NCBI GenBank assembly: GCA_025359965.1
Contig: JANYDC010000028.1
Location: 1-64,000, forward strand
Direction of reading: 5' to 3'
DNA: 64,000 bases
Origin: Pedosphaera sp.
GTDB lineage: Bacteria > Verrucomicrobiota > Verrucomicrobiia > Limisphaerales > SXQI01
Positions 43,681 to 52,642 of the stretch are shown piece after piece; the first letter of the stretch is position 1; each line of letters opens with the position of its first letter. The translations under genes were made by a program, and so were the position numbers. The notes below the pieces were generated by a model that was not told the origin of the DNA, did not search any database, and saw only the letters and a program-made list of their open reading frames with translations.

Positions 43681-45222
43681 TCATACCTGAGCAAGAGCGG
43701 GTTGAACGAGCCTCGGACGCTCCCTCGACAATAACGGCAAAGGAGCCTTGCTGGGCTCTCTTGCTACACCGCCGTTTATCGATAAACTCACTCCGACCAA
43801 GGCAGAAAAAATCCATAAATCCTCGGTGAGACTGCCAAAGACGAAGAAGAAAAAGAAGACTCGGGCACAGAACAAGGTCAAAAAAAACCGGTTAACGATG
43901 ACCAATTCCGGGCTTCCATAATGGTAATTTCGGCGGAGCACCTTAAATCCGGCGATCAACAGCCAAAAGAAACCAATAACGCCAAATATCCCAAAGGGAA
44001 TTATTAGAGAGAGGGGACCACTATGGTAATCACCGGCGACAATCGCCCAATCGTAACCTTTGCCAAGGCCACGTTTAACGCCTTCCTGGGCGAAATAAAG
44101 ATCGGTGGGATTGACCGCAAAGCCTTTGCCGATCCAAAAATATTTTGGGATGTCATCGACAACAATTTTCCACATCTCGACTCTCCATTCAATAGAGCTC
44201 TCTGCGTCCTGGCGTGCCACTTTGTCAATTTGGACGGGCAGGAAGCTTAAGGTGCGCTGGACGTTAATTGGAAGTTTGTCGGCAAAGGAAAATACGAAGA
44301 CCAAGCTCACCAAAACCGTGGCGACTGCAGCGGCCAAATATTTAGTGCGATGAAGGCCCTCATTAAAAAACTGAAAAACGCATATGAGTGCCGCCAGAAT
44401 AATGTTGGTCCGAAAACCTGAAACAAAAATCAAAATGGCGGACCCCAGGAGCAAAACCCAAGTCCATGCAAGCTTTCTATTAAAAAGTGCCGCCATTCCG
44501 TATCGGGAAAAAAGGAAGGAAATGACCGACAATCCAACAATACCCAGACTGACCGACCGGCTCAATCCACCCGTTGACTCCAGGACGTCAGCATTTGCCT
44601 GGGAGAGAACAAAATCCACCGGGAACAAATAAAACAGGAAGTAAAAATTGGGTCCAAGCAAGTAGGCCAAATTTCCAAAACCAGCAGTGATTCCTCCGAG
44701 AAAGAACAAACTTACCGCTTTCGGAGCGAACCTAAGAGGAATAGGCAACATGACCAGGGCAAAGTAGCAAATACAGGCCGCAAGCACGGAGACATAACGG
44801 CGTCCACCGAACGAATCGCCGCCAAACACCTTGAATCCGAAGCCACCATTCATCCAAGCAGTGAAAAAGAGCACTGCGAAAATCATCAGAATGGCGTAGT
44901 CAAACGAAGGTACGCCGCAATACTTTCGGCTTTTTCTATCCAAGGGCCATGACACGAGCGAAACTCCGAAACTTAACGCTCCCAAAAACATCCACATGGT
45001 CGGAAGGCCGGGCAGGAAAAAAGCATTAATGAATGCATTCGCCGTCAGAATCAGAAGTAAATGATGGAATTTGATAATGACGGGCGAGAGAAGCAGCGCA
45101 CACATTCCACCCAGGCCGATCATGCTCATCCGATCCATGGGTTCGGACATCAAATACCCCATTACCACTGCCAGGGGCAGAACGATACCAAAAATGAATA
45201 GGACGCGCGGTAAGGCCGACAT
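43681..45222 (-). CDS. O-antigen ligase/polymerase-like membrane protein
   Basis: A 513-residue protein with roughly 11-12 hydrophobic segments, starting VLFIFGIVLPLAVVMGYLMS. A large periplasmic loop near the end (about 330-430: WRVEMWKIVVDDIPKYFWIGKGFAV and AGDYHSGPLSLIIPFGIFG) is typical of WaaL/Wzy-like enzymes; the HSGPLSLIIPFGIFG motif corresponds to the conserved H-x-loop. It would join or polymerise polysaccharide units on the periplasmic face. It sits with an acyltransferase and a PMT-like glycosyltransferase within 5 kb, forming a small surface-polysaccharide group, though gene orientations differ. Confidence 0.82.
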   Translation of the reverse strand: MSALPRVLFIFGIVLPLAVVMGYLMSEPMDRMSMIGLGGMCALLLSPVIIKFHHLLLILTANAFINAFFLPGLPTMWMFLGALSFGVSLVSWPLDRKSRKYCGVPSFDYAILMIFAVLFFTAWMNGGFGFKVFGGDSFGGRRYVSVLAACICYFALVMLPIPLRFAPKAVSLFFLGGITAGFGNLAYLLGPNFYFLFYLFPVDFVLSQANADVLESTGGLSRSVSLGIVGLSVISFLFSRYGMAALFNRKLAWTWVLLLGSAILIFVSGFRTNIILAALICVFQFFNEGLHRTKYLAAAVATVLVSLVFVFSFADKLPINVQRTLSFLPVQIDKVARQDAESSIEWRVEMWKIVVDDIPKYFWIGKGFAVNPTDLYFAQEGVKRGLGKGYDWAIVAGDYHSGPLSLIIPFGIFGVIGFFWLLIAGFKVLRRNYHYGSPELVIVNRFFLTLFCARVFFFFFVFGSLTEDLWIFSALVGVSLSINGGVAREPSKAPLPLLSRERPRLVQPALAQV

Positions 45223-45349
45223 AAATCAAAAACTATCTTCCAATTCAAACACGCCGGGTGCGTTCATTCAACTCGGAACTTTCATTGCAAAAGACTCTTC
45301 GTTTGACGGCTCGAGGGGGTGTCGGCAAACTTCAGCGCCTTAATTCCAG

Positions 45350-46456
45350 ATGAATCAAATCGACAGTTCTCGTGCCCGTTTCGTTCCTGAGTTGGAGGCG
45401 CTGCGCGGAGTGGCCGCCCTGATGGTAGCCCTGCACCACTCGCTGAACGCGGCGGCAACCACCCCAGCCTTTGAAAGAGGCATCATTCATTTGCTGTGCG
45501 CCGGTCAACCGGCTGTGACAATGTTTTTCGTGTTGAGTGGTTTTGTGCTTGGGGAATCCCTGCGCCGCCAAAGTGGCTCTCAGAACAGGGTTTTCGAAAG
45601 CTTTGTGCTTCGAAGGCTGTTGCGTATTTATCCAGCCTTTCTTGTCACGACCCTCTTGATTGCTCCGCTTTTCTCTTGCGATTCAACGCGGAGTTGGTTT
45701 TCTCAAACATTTCCTGAGGCCCACCCCATTTTCACCATCCTGCGAAACCTGTTATTTATTGAGGCGACCATCAACATGGTGACGTGGACTTTAAAAATTG
45801 AAATCGTAGCGAGCATATTACTGCCCTTTTTTCATGCTTTCACCGTGTGTTTCAAATCCCTGGGTCTGGGCCTGATTCTCGTTTCCCTGCTCTACCTTGC
45901 AATGTTCCCTTCTAGGTTAGGCCGGTGGCCATGTTTTTTGCTGATGTTTTACGTCGGCTACGCCTTGCCGCTCGCGCAGAATTGGATGCATCGGCTTTGG
46001 AATTCGAGACGCCTTTATTTGTCACTTCTGCTTTCACTCGCCTTCATTACCTGGATTGCAATCCACATAATGGCGGACTCAAACACCGCCATCGAGGCAA
46101 GAGGCTTGGCAAATCGTCTTGTCCTTCTGGTAGAAACGGGATGTTCGGCGGTGATAGTATCTGCTTTGGCTTACGGATCAGGCACACCACTGCACCGCTT
46201 TTTGAAACTACCTGTGGTCCGATTCTTTGGGATGATTTCGTTTAGTTTTTACCTGATCCACCACGCTGTTCTATTGGTTATGGAAAATCTGGTGATTGCA
46301 CCCGTTCTTGGCACAAATATGGATTCACTTCTGCGAGGACTGGGGGCTTGGTTATTCACCTCGACCATCGCGAGCTTCTTCGCGTGGTTACTGTTTGAAT
46401 ACGTCGAGAAACCCGGTGTGGCGTTCGGCAAAAAACTCACCAAATCTGCTGCCTAA
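45350..46456 (+). CDS. Membrane-bound acyltransferase 3 family protein
   Basis: A 368-residue multi-spanning protein. The N-terminus RARFVPELEALRGVAALMVALHHSLNA contains the family pattern (R/K)xxxLExLRGxAxxxVxxxH with the conserved His; later FFVLSGFVLGESLRRQS and FVLRRLLRIYPAFLV match OafA/YrhL proteins. They acylate sugars such as O-antigen or exopolysaccharide from a cytoplasmic acyl donor. It is divergent from the O-antigen ligase-like gene, so both are likely controlled from the 127-base gap between them. Confidence 0.93.
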   Translation: MNQIDSSRARFVPELEALRGVAALMVALHHSLNAAATTPAFERGIIHLLCAGQPAVTMFFVLSGFVLGESLRRQSGSQNRVFESFVLRRLLRIYPAFLVTTLLIAPLFSCDSTRSWFSQTFPEAHPIFTILRNLLFIEATINMVTWTLKIEIVASILLPFFHAFTVCFKSLGLGLILVSLLYLAMFPSRLGRWPCFLLMFYVGYALPLAQNWMHRLWNSRRLYLSLLLSLAFITWIAIHIMADSNTAIEARGLANRLVLLVETGCSAVIVSALAYGSGTPLHRFLKLPVVRFFGMISFSFYLIHHAVLLVMENLVIAPVLGTNMDSLLRGLGAWLFTSTIASFFAWLLFEYVEKPGVAFGKKLTKSAA

Positions 46457-46474
46457 CGAGCAATGCGCCAGTGT

Positions 46475-48094
46475 TCAGTGGCTTTGCGCCAAATCGAAAG
46501 CCCAGACGCGGCTGCTGTTGATCTCCAATTTCTTAAACATGGAGTTGGTGGAAAGTAAAGTGCGGAGGAATGGCTGATCTGTAACAAGAAGTGTTACGGA
46601 GCCAAAAGTGTTCAATTCATGGTACAAGCCTTCCGGCGTCGAGTTGGTGACGACTCCCAGAAACACACCACGGCTCCAATAGGCCAGCGAGAGTCCCGAG
46701 AAATAATCGGAAGACGCGAAAGACATGCCAGCGGGAAGCGTGCTGGCGATTCGGCGAACCTCGTTGGAAAGGCGAGCAGGTTTCCCGAGAGAATTCCTGG
46801 CAAAGGCCACCGTAATATTCAAAAGAATCAGCAACGCCAATCCTATCAGCAAACAGGAATGAGCCAAGAGGCGCCGTGGCGTGTTCTGGGGATCTGTGTC
46901 GCCGCTGAAAAACCGGAAGCCGATTTCCGGTCCAGCCACACAAAGCACAAGCAGCAAGCCCCACAAAGGCCAAAGGTATCGGTCTGTAAAGTAAACCAAC
47001 AGGTATCCGGCAAAATACAGCAGGATCGACAAGATCGCCCAAAATATACCTGTTCGGACGGGATCGTTTAACGTTTTGCGAAGGGGGAAAATAAGAATCA
47101 CGCAAAAAAGCAAAACAGCCTTGACCACTCCAATGCCATCGATGCGATCAAGCCCAACCACGATTTCATCAAAATTACGGGTGATCGTCTTGACCACATC
47201 CTTGGCAGAGCCTCGTCCGCCAAAAGGGGGCGCAGGCTTCCACTCAATAGGCAACTCGCGCATGGACTCCAAGTTGCTCATTCGTCCAGACGGGACGCGA
47301 CGCAATGCCAAGCAGGGCGCTAGTTGCATGGGATCGATCGGTTGGGAAGCGGTCCAGTATTTGCCAGCGCTATTGATAAGAAACTCATGATCGTGGCGGC
47401 TGATTATGGCAATCCAAGGTCCGGCGATGACCATAGTGGTGACGAATGAAAGCGCACCCAGCGAGAAGCATTTGGAAAACTGTGCGCGCTCCGCGCTTAT
47501 CCAACGCAACCCGAAGGTTATGGCAAGTTGAGCGCAGACAAAGGGCAAAGAATAGGACTTCAAGAGGTACCCCACGCCGCCGAGCACACCTGCACCCAGA
47601 GCCACTCTCCACCCTGCCCCTTTCAGCAACCGAAATGCGAGTAAGAGATACCAAGTGAGCAAAAAGGCATGCCAAAGATCCGGCGTTGGAGCGGGGAACT
47701 GCATGATTAGTGATGCCAGAAGGCTCAAGATAAAAACGATCAGCCCTCCTCGCCCATGATTAAACTCGCGAACCAAGGCACCAGCAGCCCAAGCAAGCCC
47801 TATTCCGGCGGGAATCTGTAGAAGCCTCCCCCACAAGACAGGCTCAATTCCCATAGCGATGCCCGGAACCAACATCCAAGAAAAAAGCGGGCTGTACCAA
47901 CTGTCGACAGCCAAATGAAACTCACCGTGGGCGTAGTGCCTAGCCAATTGAATGTACGTTATCGCGTCGGGCCCCAATCGATTCAATCCTGTGATGAGAA
48001 TGCCGAGAGCCAGAAGCAAGTAGGCCGCGACACAGAAGGCGCGAATCGGTTTCGCACTGCTCGAGTCGTCCCAAATTGTGTCCAATAATTTCAT
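46475..48094 (-). CDS. Glycosyltransferase family 39 (PMT-like) membrane protein
   Basis: A 539-residue protein with about ten membrane helices. Features of GT-C type enzymes: N-terminal helix followed by the acidic loop GPDAITYIQLARHYAHGEFHLAVDSWYSPLFSWML, with Asp and Glu for the lipid-linked sugar, and a large C-terminal soluble region (from NSLGKPARLSNEVRRIASTLP). It probably transfers a sugar from polyprenyl phosphate to a glycan or protein. ATG 48094 is chosen because a helix begins soon after it; the frame continues upstream to 48259 with no feature. It belongs with the surface-polysaccharide group. Confidence 0.77.
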   Translation of the reverse strand: MKLLDTIWDDSSSAKPIRAFCVAAYLLLALGILITGLNRLGPDAITYIQLARHYAHGEFHLAVDSWYSPLFSWMLVPGIAMGIEPVLWGRLLQIPAGIGLAWAAGALVREFNHGRGGLIVFILSLLASLIMQFPAPTPDLWHAFLLTWYLLLAFRLLKGAGWRVALGAGVLGGVGYLLKSYSLPFVCAQLAITFGLRWISAERAQFSKCFSLGALSFVTTMVIAGPWIAIISRHDHEFLINSAGKYWTASQPIDPMQLAPCLALRRVPSGRMSNLESMRELPIEWKPAPPFGGRGSAKDVVKTITRNFDEIVVGLDRIDGIGVVKAVLLFCVILIFPLRKTLNDPVRTGIFWAILSILLYFAGYLLVYFTDRYLWPLWGLLLVLCVAGPEIGFRFFSGDTDPQNTPRRLLAHSCLLIGLALLILLNITVAFARNSLGKPARLSNEVRRIASTLPAGMSFASSDYFSGLSLAYWSRGVFLGVVTNSTPEGLYHELNTFGSVTLLVTDQPFLRTLLSTNSMFKKLEINSSRVWAFDLAQSH

Positions 48095-48290
48095 GACCGT
48101 GAGAGTAGCAAACCAGCAGATCGGTTGATGTTTACCAGCGCAGACTATCTGCCGCCAAGGTAAATGCCTGCTTTGAGCACCTTTAAGCAAGGTGTTCTCC
48201 AAATTTGTCTTTGCGGTGAGCAGGAGGGCGGCGACAATGAAAAGCTGCGAAGGGTTCAAGGACGACGCCCCTTGCTGTGTTTAAACTAAA

Positions 48291-49259
48291 ATGAATCAAT
48301 CCACCTTGCACCGGAAAGCGTTGAACATGCTGATTCTGGCCACTGTGTTTTGGGGGTTGAGTTTTCCGGTGATGAAGGCCATCGGCATGCTTCAGCAGAA
48401 GCTTTTGCCCGGCAGCAGCTCTTGGTTTGGGACAGGCCTGGTAAACGTGCTCCGATTCGGCGCTGCTGGCGTGTTGATGGCGCTATGGTCTCATAAAACG
48501 ATTCGCCAACTGAGTCGCAACGAAATTTGGATGGGTTTGGGGCTTGGATTCTTTGGGGGCATTGGGCTTATTTTTCAAATGGACGGCTTGAACTACACTT
48601 CAGCGTCAACCTCCGCTTTTCTCACTCAGGCTTACTGCTTGATCCTGCCGGGTATTGCCGCCCTGAGGAATCGTCGATTGCCTCCAAAGCGTCTTTTAGT
48701 GGCCTGCGGAATGGTGGTGGGCGGGATAGCCGTTCTCACTGATTTTAATTTGCGGACTTTTCACCTTGGCCGTGGCGAGTGGGAAACGCTGGTCGGCTCC
48801 GTCATTTTTACCGGGCAGATATTGTGGCTGGACAGGCCGCAATTCAAAGGAGCCAACGTCAAACATTTCAGTCTGGTGATGTTCGCCGTGATCACTCTCA
48901 TCTCGTTAGCTACCACTGCTTTTACGGTGGAAAGCACAGAACAGGTAACGACCTTGTTGGGATCAGGAGGGATTCTGGGCCTGACGTCGGTGCTGGTCGT
49001 TTTTTGCACATTGATCGCCTATACGATGATGAATTATTGGCAGCCTCATGTGCCGGCCGCGGAAGCAGGCCTTGTGTATTGTGCGGAGCCGGTCTTCACC
49101 AGCATGTTCGCCCTGGTTTTGCCCTCAATTCTCGGTGCCTGGGTTGGGGTGGGGTACGCCAACGAGGTCATCACAAAAAGCCTGCTGCTTGGCGGATCTT
49201 TGATTCTTGGGGCCAATATCCTGCTTCAATTGGGAACCAGCGAAGATTCGACTCCGTGA
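48291..49259 (+). CDS. EamA/DMT-type transporter
   Basis: A 322-residue protein with ten hydrophobic segments in two EamA halves. First half: LNMLILATVFWGLSFPVMKAI, EIWMGLGLGFFGGIGLIFQM, SASTSAFLTQAYCLILPGI; second half from VGSVIFTGQILWLDR with VPAAEAGLVYCAEPVFTSMFALVLPSI, the conserved EP stretch of the family. Such carriers export amino acids, metabolites or nucleotide sugars; the substrate is unknown. The 3' end runs 34 bases into the convergent trpD gene. Confidence 0.88.
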   Translation: MNQSTLHRKALNMLILATVFWGLSFPVMKAIGMLQQKLLPGSSSWFGTGLVNVLRFGAAGVLMALWSHKTIRQLSRNEIWMGLGLGFFGGIGLIFQMDGLNYTSASTSAFLTQAYCLILPGIAALRNRRLPPKRLLVACGMVVGGIAVLTDFNLRTFHLGRGEWETLVGSVIFTGQILWLDRPQFKGANVKHFSLVMFAVITLISLATTAFTVESTEQVTTLLGSGGILGLTSVLVVFCTLIAYTMMNYWQPHVPAAEAGLVYCAEPVFTSMFALVLPSILGAWVGVGYANEVITKSLLLGGSLILGANILLQLGTSEDSTP

Positions 49260-50299
49260 GGAAGCGCCTCCCTCAGATCCTGTAATTTCTTCTGAGTGGC
49301 GCCGCTATCGAGTAATCCTGCCGCCAGGTCGATGCCTTCCAGAATTGATTTTGTTTTACCGGCCACGAACAGTGCCGCGCCTGAGTTCAGCAAAACCGCC
49401 GTCCTCCGAGGCCCCTTGTCTTCACCAGCCAGAATGGCCTCAATCAAACGGGCATTGACCTGACAATCACCTCCTGCCAAGTCCTCCACCGTACATCGCT
49501 GCAACATCAAATCCTCTGGAGACACCATGGATTCGCTGATGGCGCGATCCTGATAAAACTCCACCAATTTTGATTCCCCTGCGGGCGAGAGCTCATCAAG
49601 CCAGCCTTCCCCTGCCCGACCGCTCACGACCATGCATCGCCGAACACCAGACAACCTGAGCACCTCAGCCACGGATGCGCAAAGCTCAGGCCGGGCCACC
49701 CCCACCAGTTGCGCCGTGGGATGGGCTGGATTTAATAGCGGACCCACAAAATTGAAAATCGTCCGCTGGCCGCGTTGGGCACAAATGCGTCTTGCCTCTG
49801 CAATATGCCGGAATGCAGGGTGAAAATTCGTCGCCAGAAAAAATGCGAAACAATGCTCCCCCAGTGAATGGGCGGCCGCTTCCGGGGAAAGATGGGTCGG
49901 CACACCCAAAGCCTCAAGCACATCCGCGCTTCCTGATTTCGAAGTAATCGCACGGTTGCCATGTTTGGCCACCGGCACGCCCGCACTGGCAGCCACCAAG
50001 GCCACAGTAGTGGAAATATTGAAGGTGTTCAGCTTATCGCCCCCAGTACCGCACACATCCAGTATCTCCCCGCTTCGCAAGGCGGAAGAAATGGGGGGAA
50101 CTATGCTCATCCGTCGGAGTTCCTTAACGAAAGCTGATATTTCCGCGATGCTCTCCCCCTTGGTTGAGAGGGCTATCAAAAAATCAGCCTTGGCCGCCGA
50201 TTCAACGGAAGCTGAGGTCAATTCATGCACCGCATCCTTCACTTGAGGGGAGCTGAGATCGTGGTTATGGCTAAGCTGGGCAGTTAATGAGGTGAGCAT
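49226..50299 (-). CDS. trpD: Anthranilate phosphoribosyltransferase
   Basis: Second enzyme of tryptophan synthesis, joining anthranilate and phosphoribosyl pyrophosphate. The PRPP site is DVCGTGGDKLNTFNISTTVALVAAS, the anthranilate-side segment is VAKHGNRAITSKSGSADVLEALG, and NFVGPLLNPAHPTAQLVGV also follows the family. Length 357. It ends in a 34-base antisense overlap with the EamA gene and starts 7 bases after the LarA-like stop, so the two are probably cotranscribed. No other trp genes are visible; no attenuator was found. Confidence 0.95.
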   Translation of the reverse strand: MLTSLTAQLSHNHDLSSPQVKDAVHELTSASVESAAKADFLIALSTKGESIAEISAFVKELRRMSIVPPISSALRSGEILDVCGTGGDKLNTFNISTTVALVAASAGVPVAKHGNRAITSKSGSADVLEALGVPTHLSPEAAAHSLGEHCFAFFLATNFHPAFRHIAEARRICAQRGQRTIFNFVGPLLNPAHPTAQLVGVARPELCASVAEVLRLSGVRRCMVVSGRAGEGWLDELSPAGESKLVEFYQDRAISESMVSPEDLMLQRCTVEDLAGGDCQVNARLIEAILAGEDKGPRRTAVLLNSGAALFVAGKTKSILEGIDLAAGLLDSGATQKKLQDLREALPHGVESSLVPN

Positions 50300-50306
50300 A
50301 GGGCGA

Positions 50307-51575
50307 TCACGCCAAATAGGGAATGGTCAGAGGGCCCTGAGGAAGGACTGCGACCCGGCTTTCGGGTCCACGCGCTGCCAACCGTTGCGCCACAGCCTGG
50401 GCAATGTCACCACAGGGAGTCATATGCGCGGCAAGGATTACTTCGTCAGGCAGGGAGCTGTGCACCAAGACTTCAGCCCGGCGCTGAATGAGTGCTTGGA
50501 TCTGCGCCTGCCACTGTTCAGGACGCACAAATCCAGGTGTCGCCAGCATGGCCAGTATTTCTTCAGGACTGCCCGCCGATCTTAGCAGTTTGTCCAGCGG
50601 ACTTCCTGCAGGTACGCCTTGGCTGCACTCACAGGCCAGAATAATGGTTCCACCCTCCTGTACGATCCGGGCGGCCGCGCTCATACCCTTCACCCCTTGG
50701 TAAAGATTCATATCCAGCGGATAACCACTATTGGTCGTTACCACCACATCAAAGGGCTCCTTCACTTTTTGCATGGCTGAAGCACGCACAAATTCAATCC
50801 CCTGCTTGTGGGCAGCCAGCAAATCACCGGCAAAAACGCCAGTGATTTTGCGATGCTCGTTGAGCGTGACATTCAATAAAAAGCTTGGTCCCACCCGGAG
50901 GGCGATTTCTCGGATTTCATCCCAGATCGGATTTCCAACGGTGATTCCGAAGGCAGCCTTCGGATCCCCAATCTGACGCTCGCTGTGATTGCTCATTACC
51001 GTCTCAAGGGCGGCGCAGCCTGGCATAATGCCCTTTGGCCCACCGCTGAACCCGGCGAAAAAATGCGGCTCAATAAAACCGGTGACAATGCGCACGTCAG
51101 CCTCGGCCAGATGGCGGTTAATCAGAGCGGGAACGCCTCCTTGAGTCACGCCAAACTGGACATGCGCGGCGTGATTCTCCGGCTCATGATTTTCGACCCG
51201 ATAATCCCGCACAACCTCTGGCGTCAGCATTTTTTCCAGCTCAGCGGTGGTATTCGGGCGGTGGGTGCCCAACTGGTTCAGCAACGTGATTTGATTTTTC
51301 TGCACGCCACACTCGGCCAAATACTGCAAAAGCCAGGGGATAATCCGATCATTGGGGGTGGCGCGGGTGATGTCAGTAAAGGCAATGCAAATTTTAGCAC
51401 CAGACCGAAGCCAGGCGGCCAAGGCCCCCGTACCGATGGGTGCCGCAAGCGCGGCCAATACCGCGGCACGCTCATCATCCAGGCCGGGCTTATGTGATGG
51501 GGAAATTACCGTGGTCCGCCCATTTGGAAATTCGACACCCAGATGACCCTGACCGTAAGCTAGATTGACATTCAT
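50307..51575 (-). CDS. LarA-family (DUF2088) nickel-dependent racemase-like protein
   Basis: A 422-residue LarA-family protein. Segments: IAFTDITRATPNDRIIPWLLQYLAECG, LNQLGTHRPNTTAELEKML, and GFIEPHFFAGFSGGPKGIMPGCAALETVMSNHSE with the His, the Lys that holds the nickel-pincer cofactor in lactate racemase, and a downstream His. LarA interconverts D- and L-lactate; other members epimerise different 2-hydroxy acids. The cofactor genes larB, larC and larE are not adjacent, so the cofactor must come from elsewhere or the protein may be a relative without it. ATG 51575 is preferred to 51608, whose extra residues look unconserved. Confidence 0.85.
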   Translation of the reverse strand: MNVNLAYGQGHLGVEFPNGRTTVISPSHKPGLDDERAAVLAALAAPIGTGALAAWLRSGAKICIAFTDITRATPNDRIIPWLLQYLAECGVQKNQITLLNQLGTHRPNTTAELEKMLTPEVVRDYRVENHEPENHAAHVQFGVTQGGVPALINRHLAEADVRIVTGFIEPHFFAGFSGGPKGIMPGCAALETVMSNHSERQIGDPKAAFGITVGNPIWDEIREIALRVGPSFLLNVTLNEHRKITGVFAGDLLAAHKQGIEFVRASAMQKVKEPFDVVVTTNSGYPLDMNLYQGVKGMSAAARIVQEGGTIILACECSQGVPAGSPLDKLLRSAGSPEEILAMLATPGFVRPEQWQAQIQALIQRRAEVLVHSSLPDEVILAAHMTPCGDIAQAVAQRLAARGPESRVAVLPQGPLTIPYLA

Positions 51576-51599
51576 GAGAAGTACTGGTCGCACACTAAA

Positions 51600-51657
51600 C
51601 CCGTCCAATGCCTTCGATCAAGAAAGCAGTGTGCCATTCCGAAGGCACTCGGACGGG
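51600..51657. repeat. Long imperfect inverted repeat between divergent genes
   Basis: CCCGTCC (51600-51606), two bases, then TGCCTTCG (51609-51616); after a 23-base loop, CGAAGGCA (51640-51647), three bases, and GGACGGG (51651-51657). Together they make a 15-bp stem. It sits in the 118-base space between the divergent LarA-like and M48 genes, with no stop codon nearby, so it is not a terminator for either gene. It could be an operator or a leader structure. Confidence 0.7.
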
Positions 51658-51693
51658 GTTGTCCTTCACGCGATTTTATGATTTTATGGAGGC

Positions 51694-52500
51694 ATGTTTA
51701 AGAAACCGGGAATAGTCTGGCTGACTTCTGCTTTAAGTGTGTGCGTTTTGATCGCCTGGGCGGGTTGCACGACCGCCCCTGTGACCGGGCGCTATCAGCT
51801 GAATCTGGTTTCCGATGCCGACGCCACCCAGTTGGGCCTTTCAAGTTTTGACAGCCTCAAAAAGAGCACACCCATCAGCAAGGATGCGCGGATCAACGCC
51901 ATGGTGCAAAAAGTGGGGCAGCGTATTGCCTCGGCGGTGGGCAACGACCTGCCCGATGCCAAGTGGGAATTTGTGGTCTTTGAGAGTCAGGAGGCCAACG
52001 CTTTTTGTCTACCCGGCGGAAAAGTCGGGGTCTATACCGGCCTGCTGCCTATCACCCAGAACGAAGACGGGCTGGCCACCGTCATTGGTCATGAGGTGGC
52101 GCATGCCACGGCTCGGCACGGAGCTGAACGCATGAGCCAGGAATTGGCAGTGAAGTACGGCGGCGATCTTCTCGGCGCGGGACTTTCCGCAAAAGATCCC
52201 CGGTACGGCGCCGCGTTCAATATGGCGTTTCCCACCACTGCCAAGCTTGCAGTGCTTCTCCCCTACGGACGCAAACAGGAATCAGAGGCTGATCGCATTG
52301 GCCTTACCTACATGGCGCGCGCTGGTTATAATCCGGCGGGAGCGGTTGCGTTCTGGCAAAGATTTGCCGCGTTCAACAAAGCGCAAGGAAGCCAAAACAC
52401 TCCGAGTTTTCTGAGAACCCACCCGCTGGATGATATCCGTATTGCGGACCTTCAAAAATGGCAGGCTGAGGCCAAGCAGGCGTACCAGCCGTCCAAGTAA
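51694..52500 (+). CDS. M48 family zinc metalloprotease, lipoprotein
   Basis: A 268-residue exported protease. Signal peptide with a lipoprotein-like cleavage site (VLIAWAGC). The catalytic motif HEVAH is at residues 133-137 (IGHEVAHATARHGAERMSQ), and the third zinc ligand is in RKQESEADRIGLTYMARAGY, as in BepA/LoiP-type M48B enzymes. ANAFCLPGGKVGVYTGLL is the family substrate-groove segment. THPLDDIRIADLQKW closes the domain. Probable role: quality control of envelope proteins in the periplasm. It stands alone and faces away from the LarA-like gene. Confidence 0.95.
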   Translation: MFKKPGIVWLTSALSVCVLIAWAGCTTAPVTGRYQLNLVSDADATQLGLSSFDSLKKSTPISKDARINAMVQKVGQRIASAVGNDLPDAKWEFVVFESQEANAFCLPGGKVGVYTGLLPITQNEDGLATVIGHEVAHATARHGAERMSQELAVKYGGDLLGAGLSAKDPRYGAAFNMAFPTTAKLAVLLPYGRKQESEADRIGLTYMARAGYNPAGAVAFWQRFAAFNKAQGSQNTPSFLRTHPLDDIRIADLQKWQAEAKQAYQPSK

Positions 52501-52642
52501 ACTTTCCGCCCGTGAGGGGGAGCGAGTTGTATGGGATTGAAACAGGTCTCGCCCCGGCAGGGCTTGTGTAACGCTTGGGCCATTTCATTTTGCCGCGATG
52601 TGGCAAGGAAAAGCCGACCAGGATGCCGTCGCTCCCAGAGGC

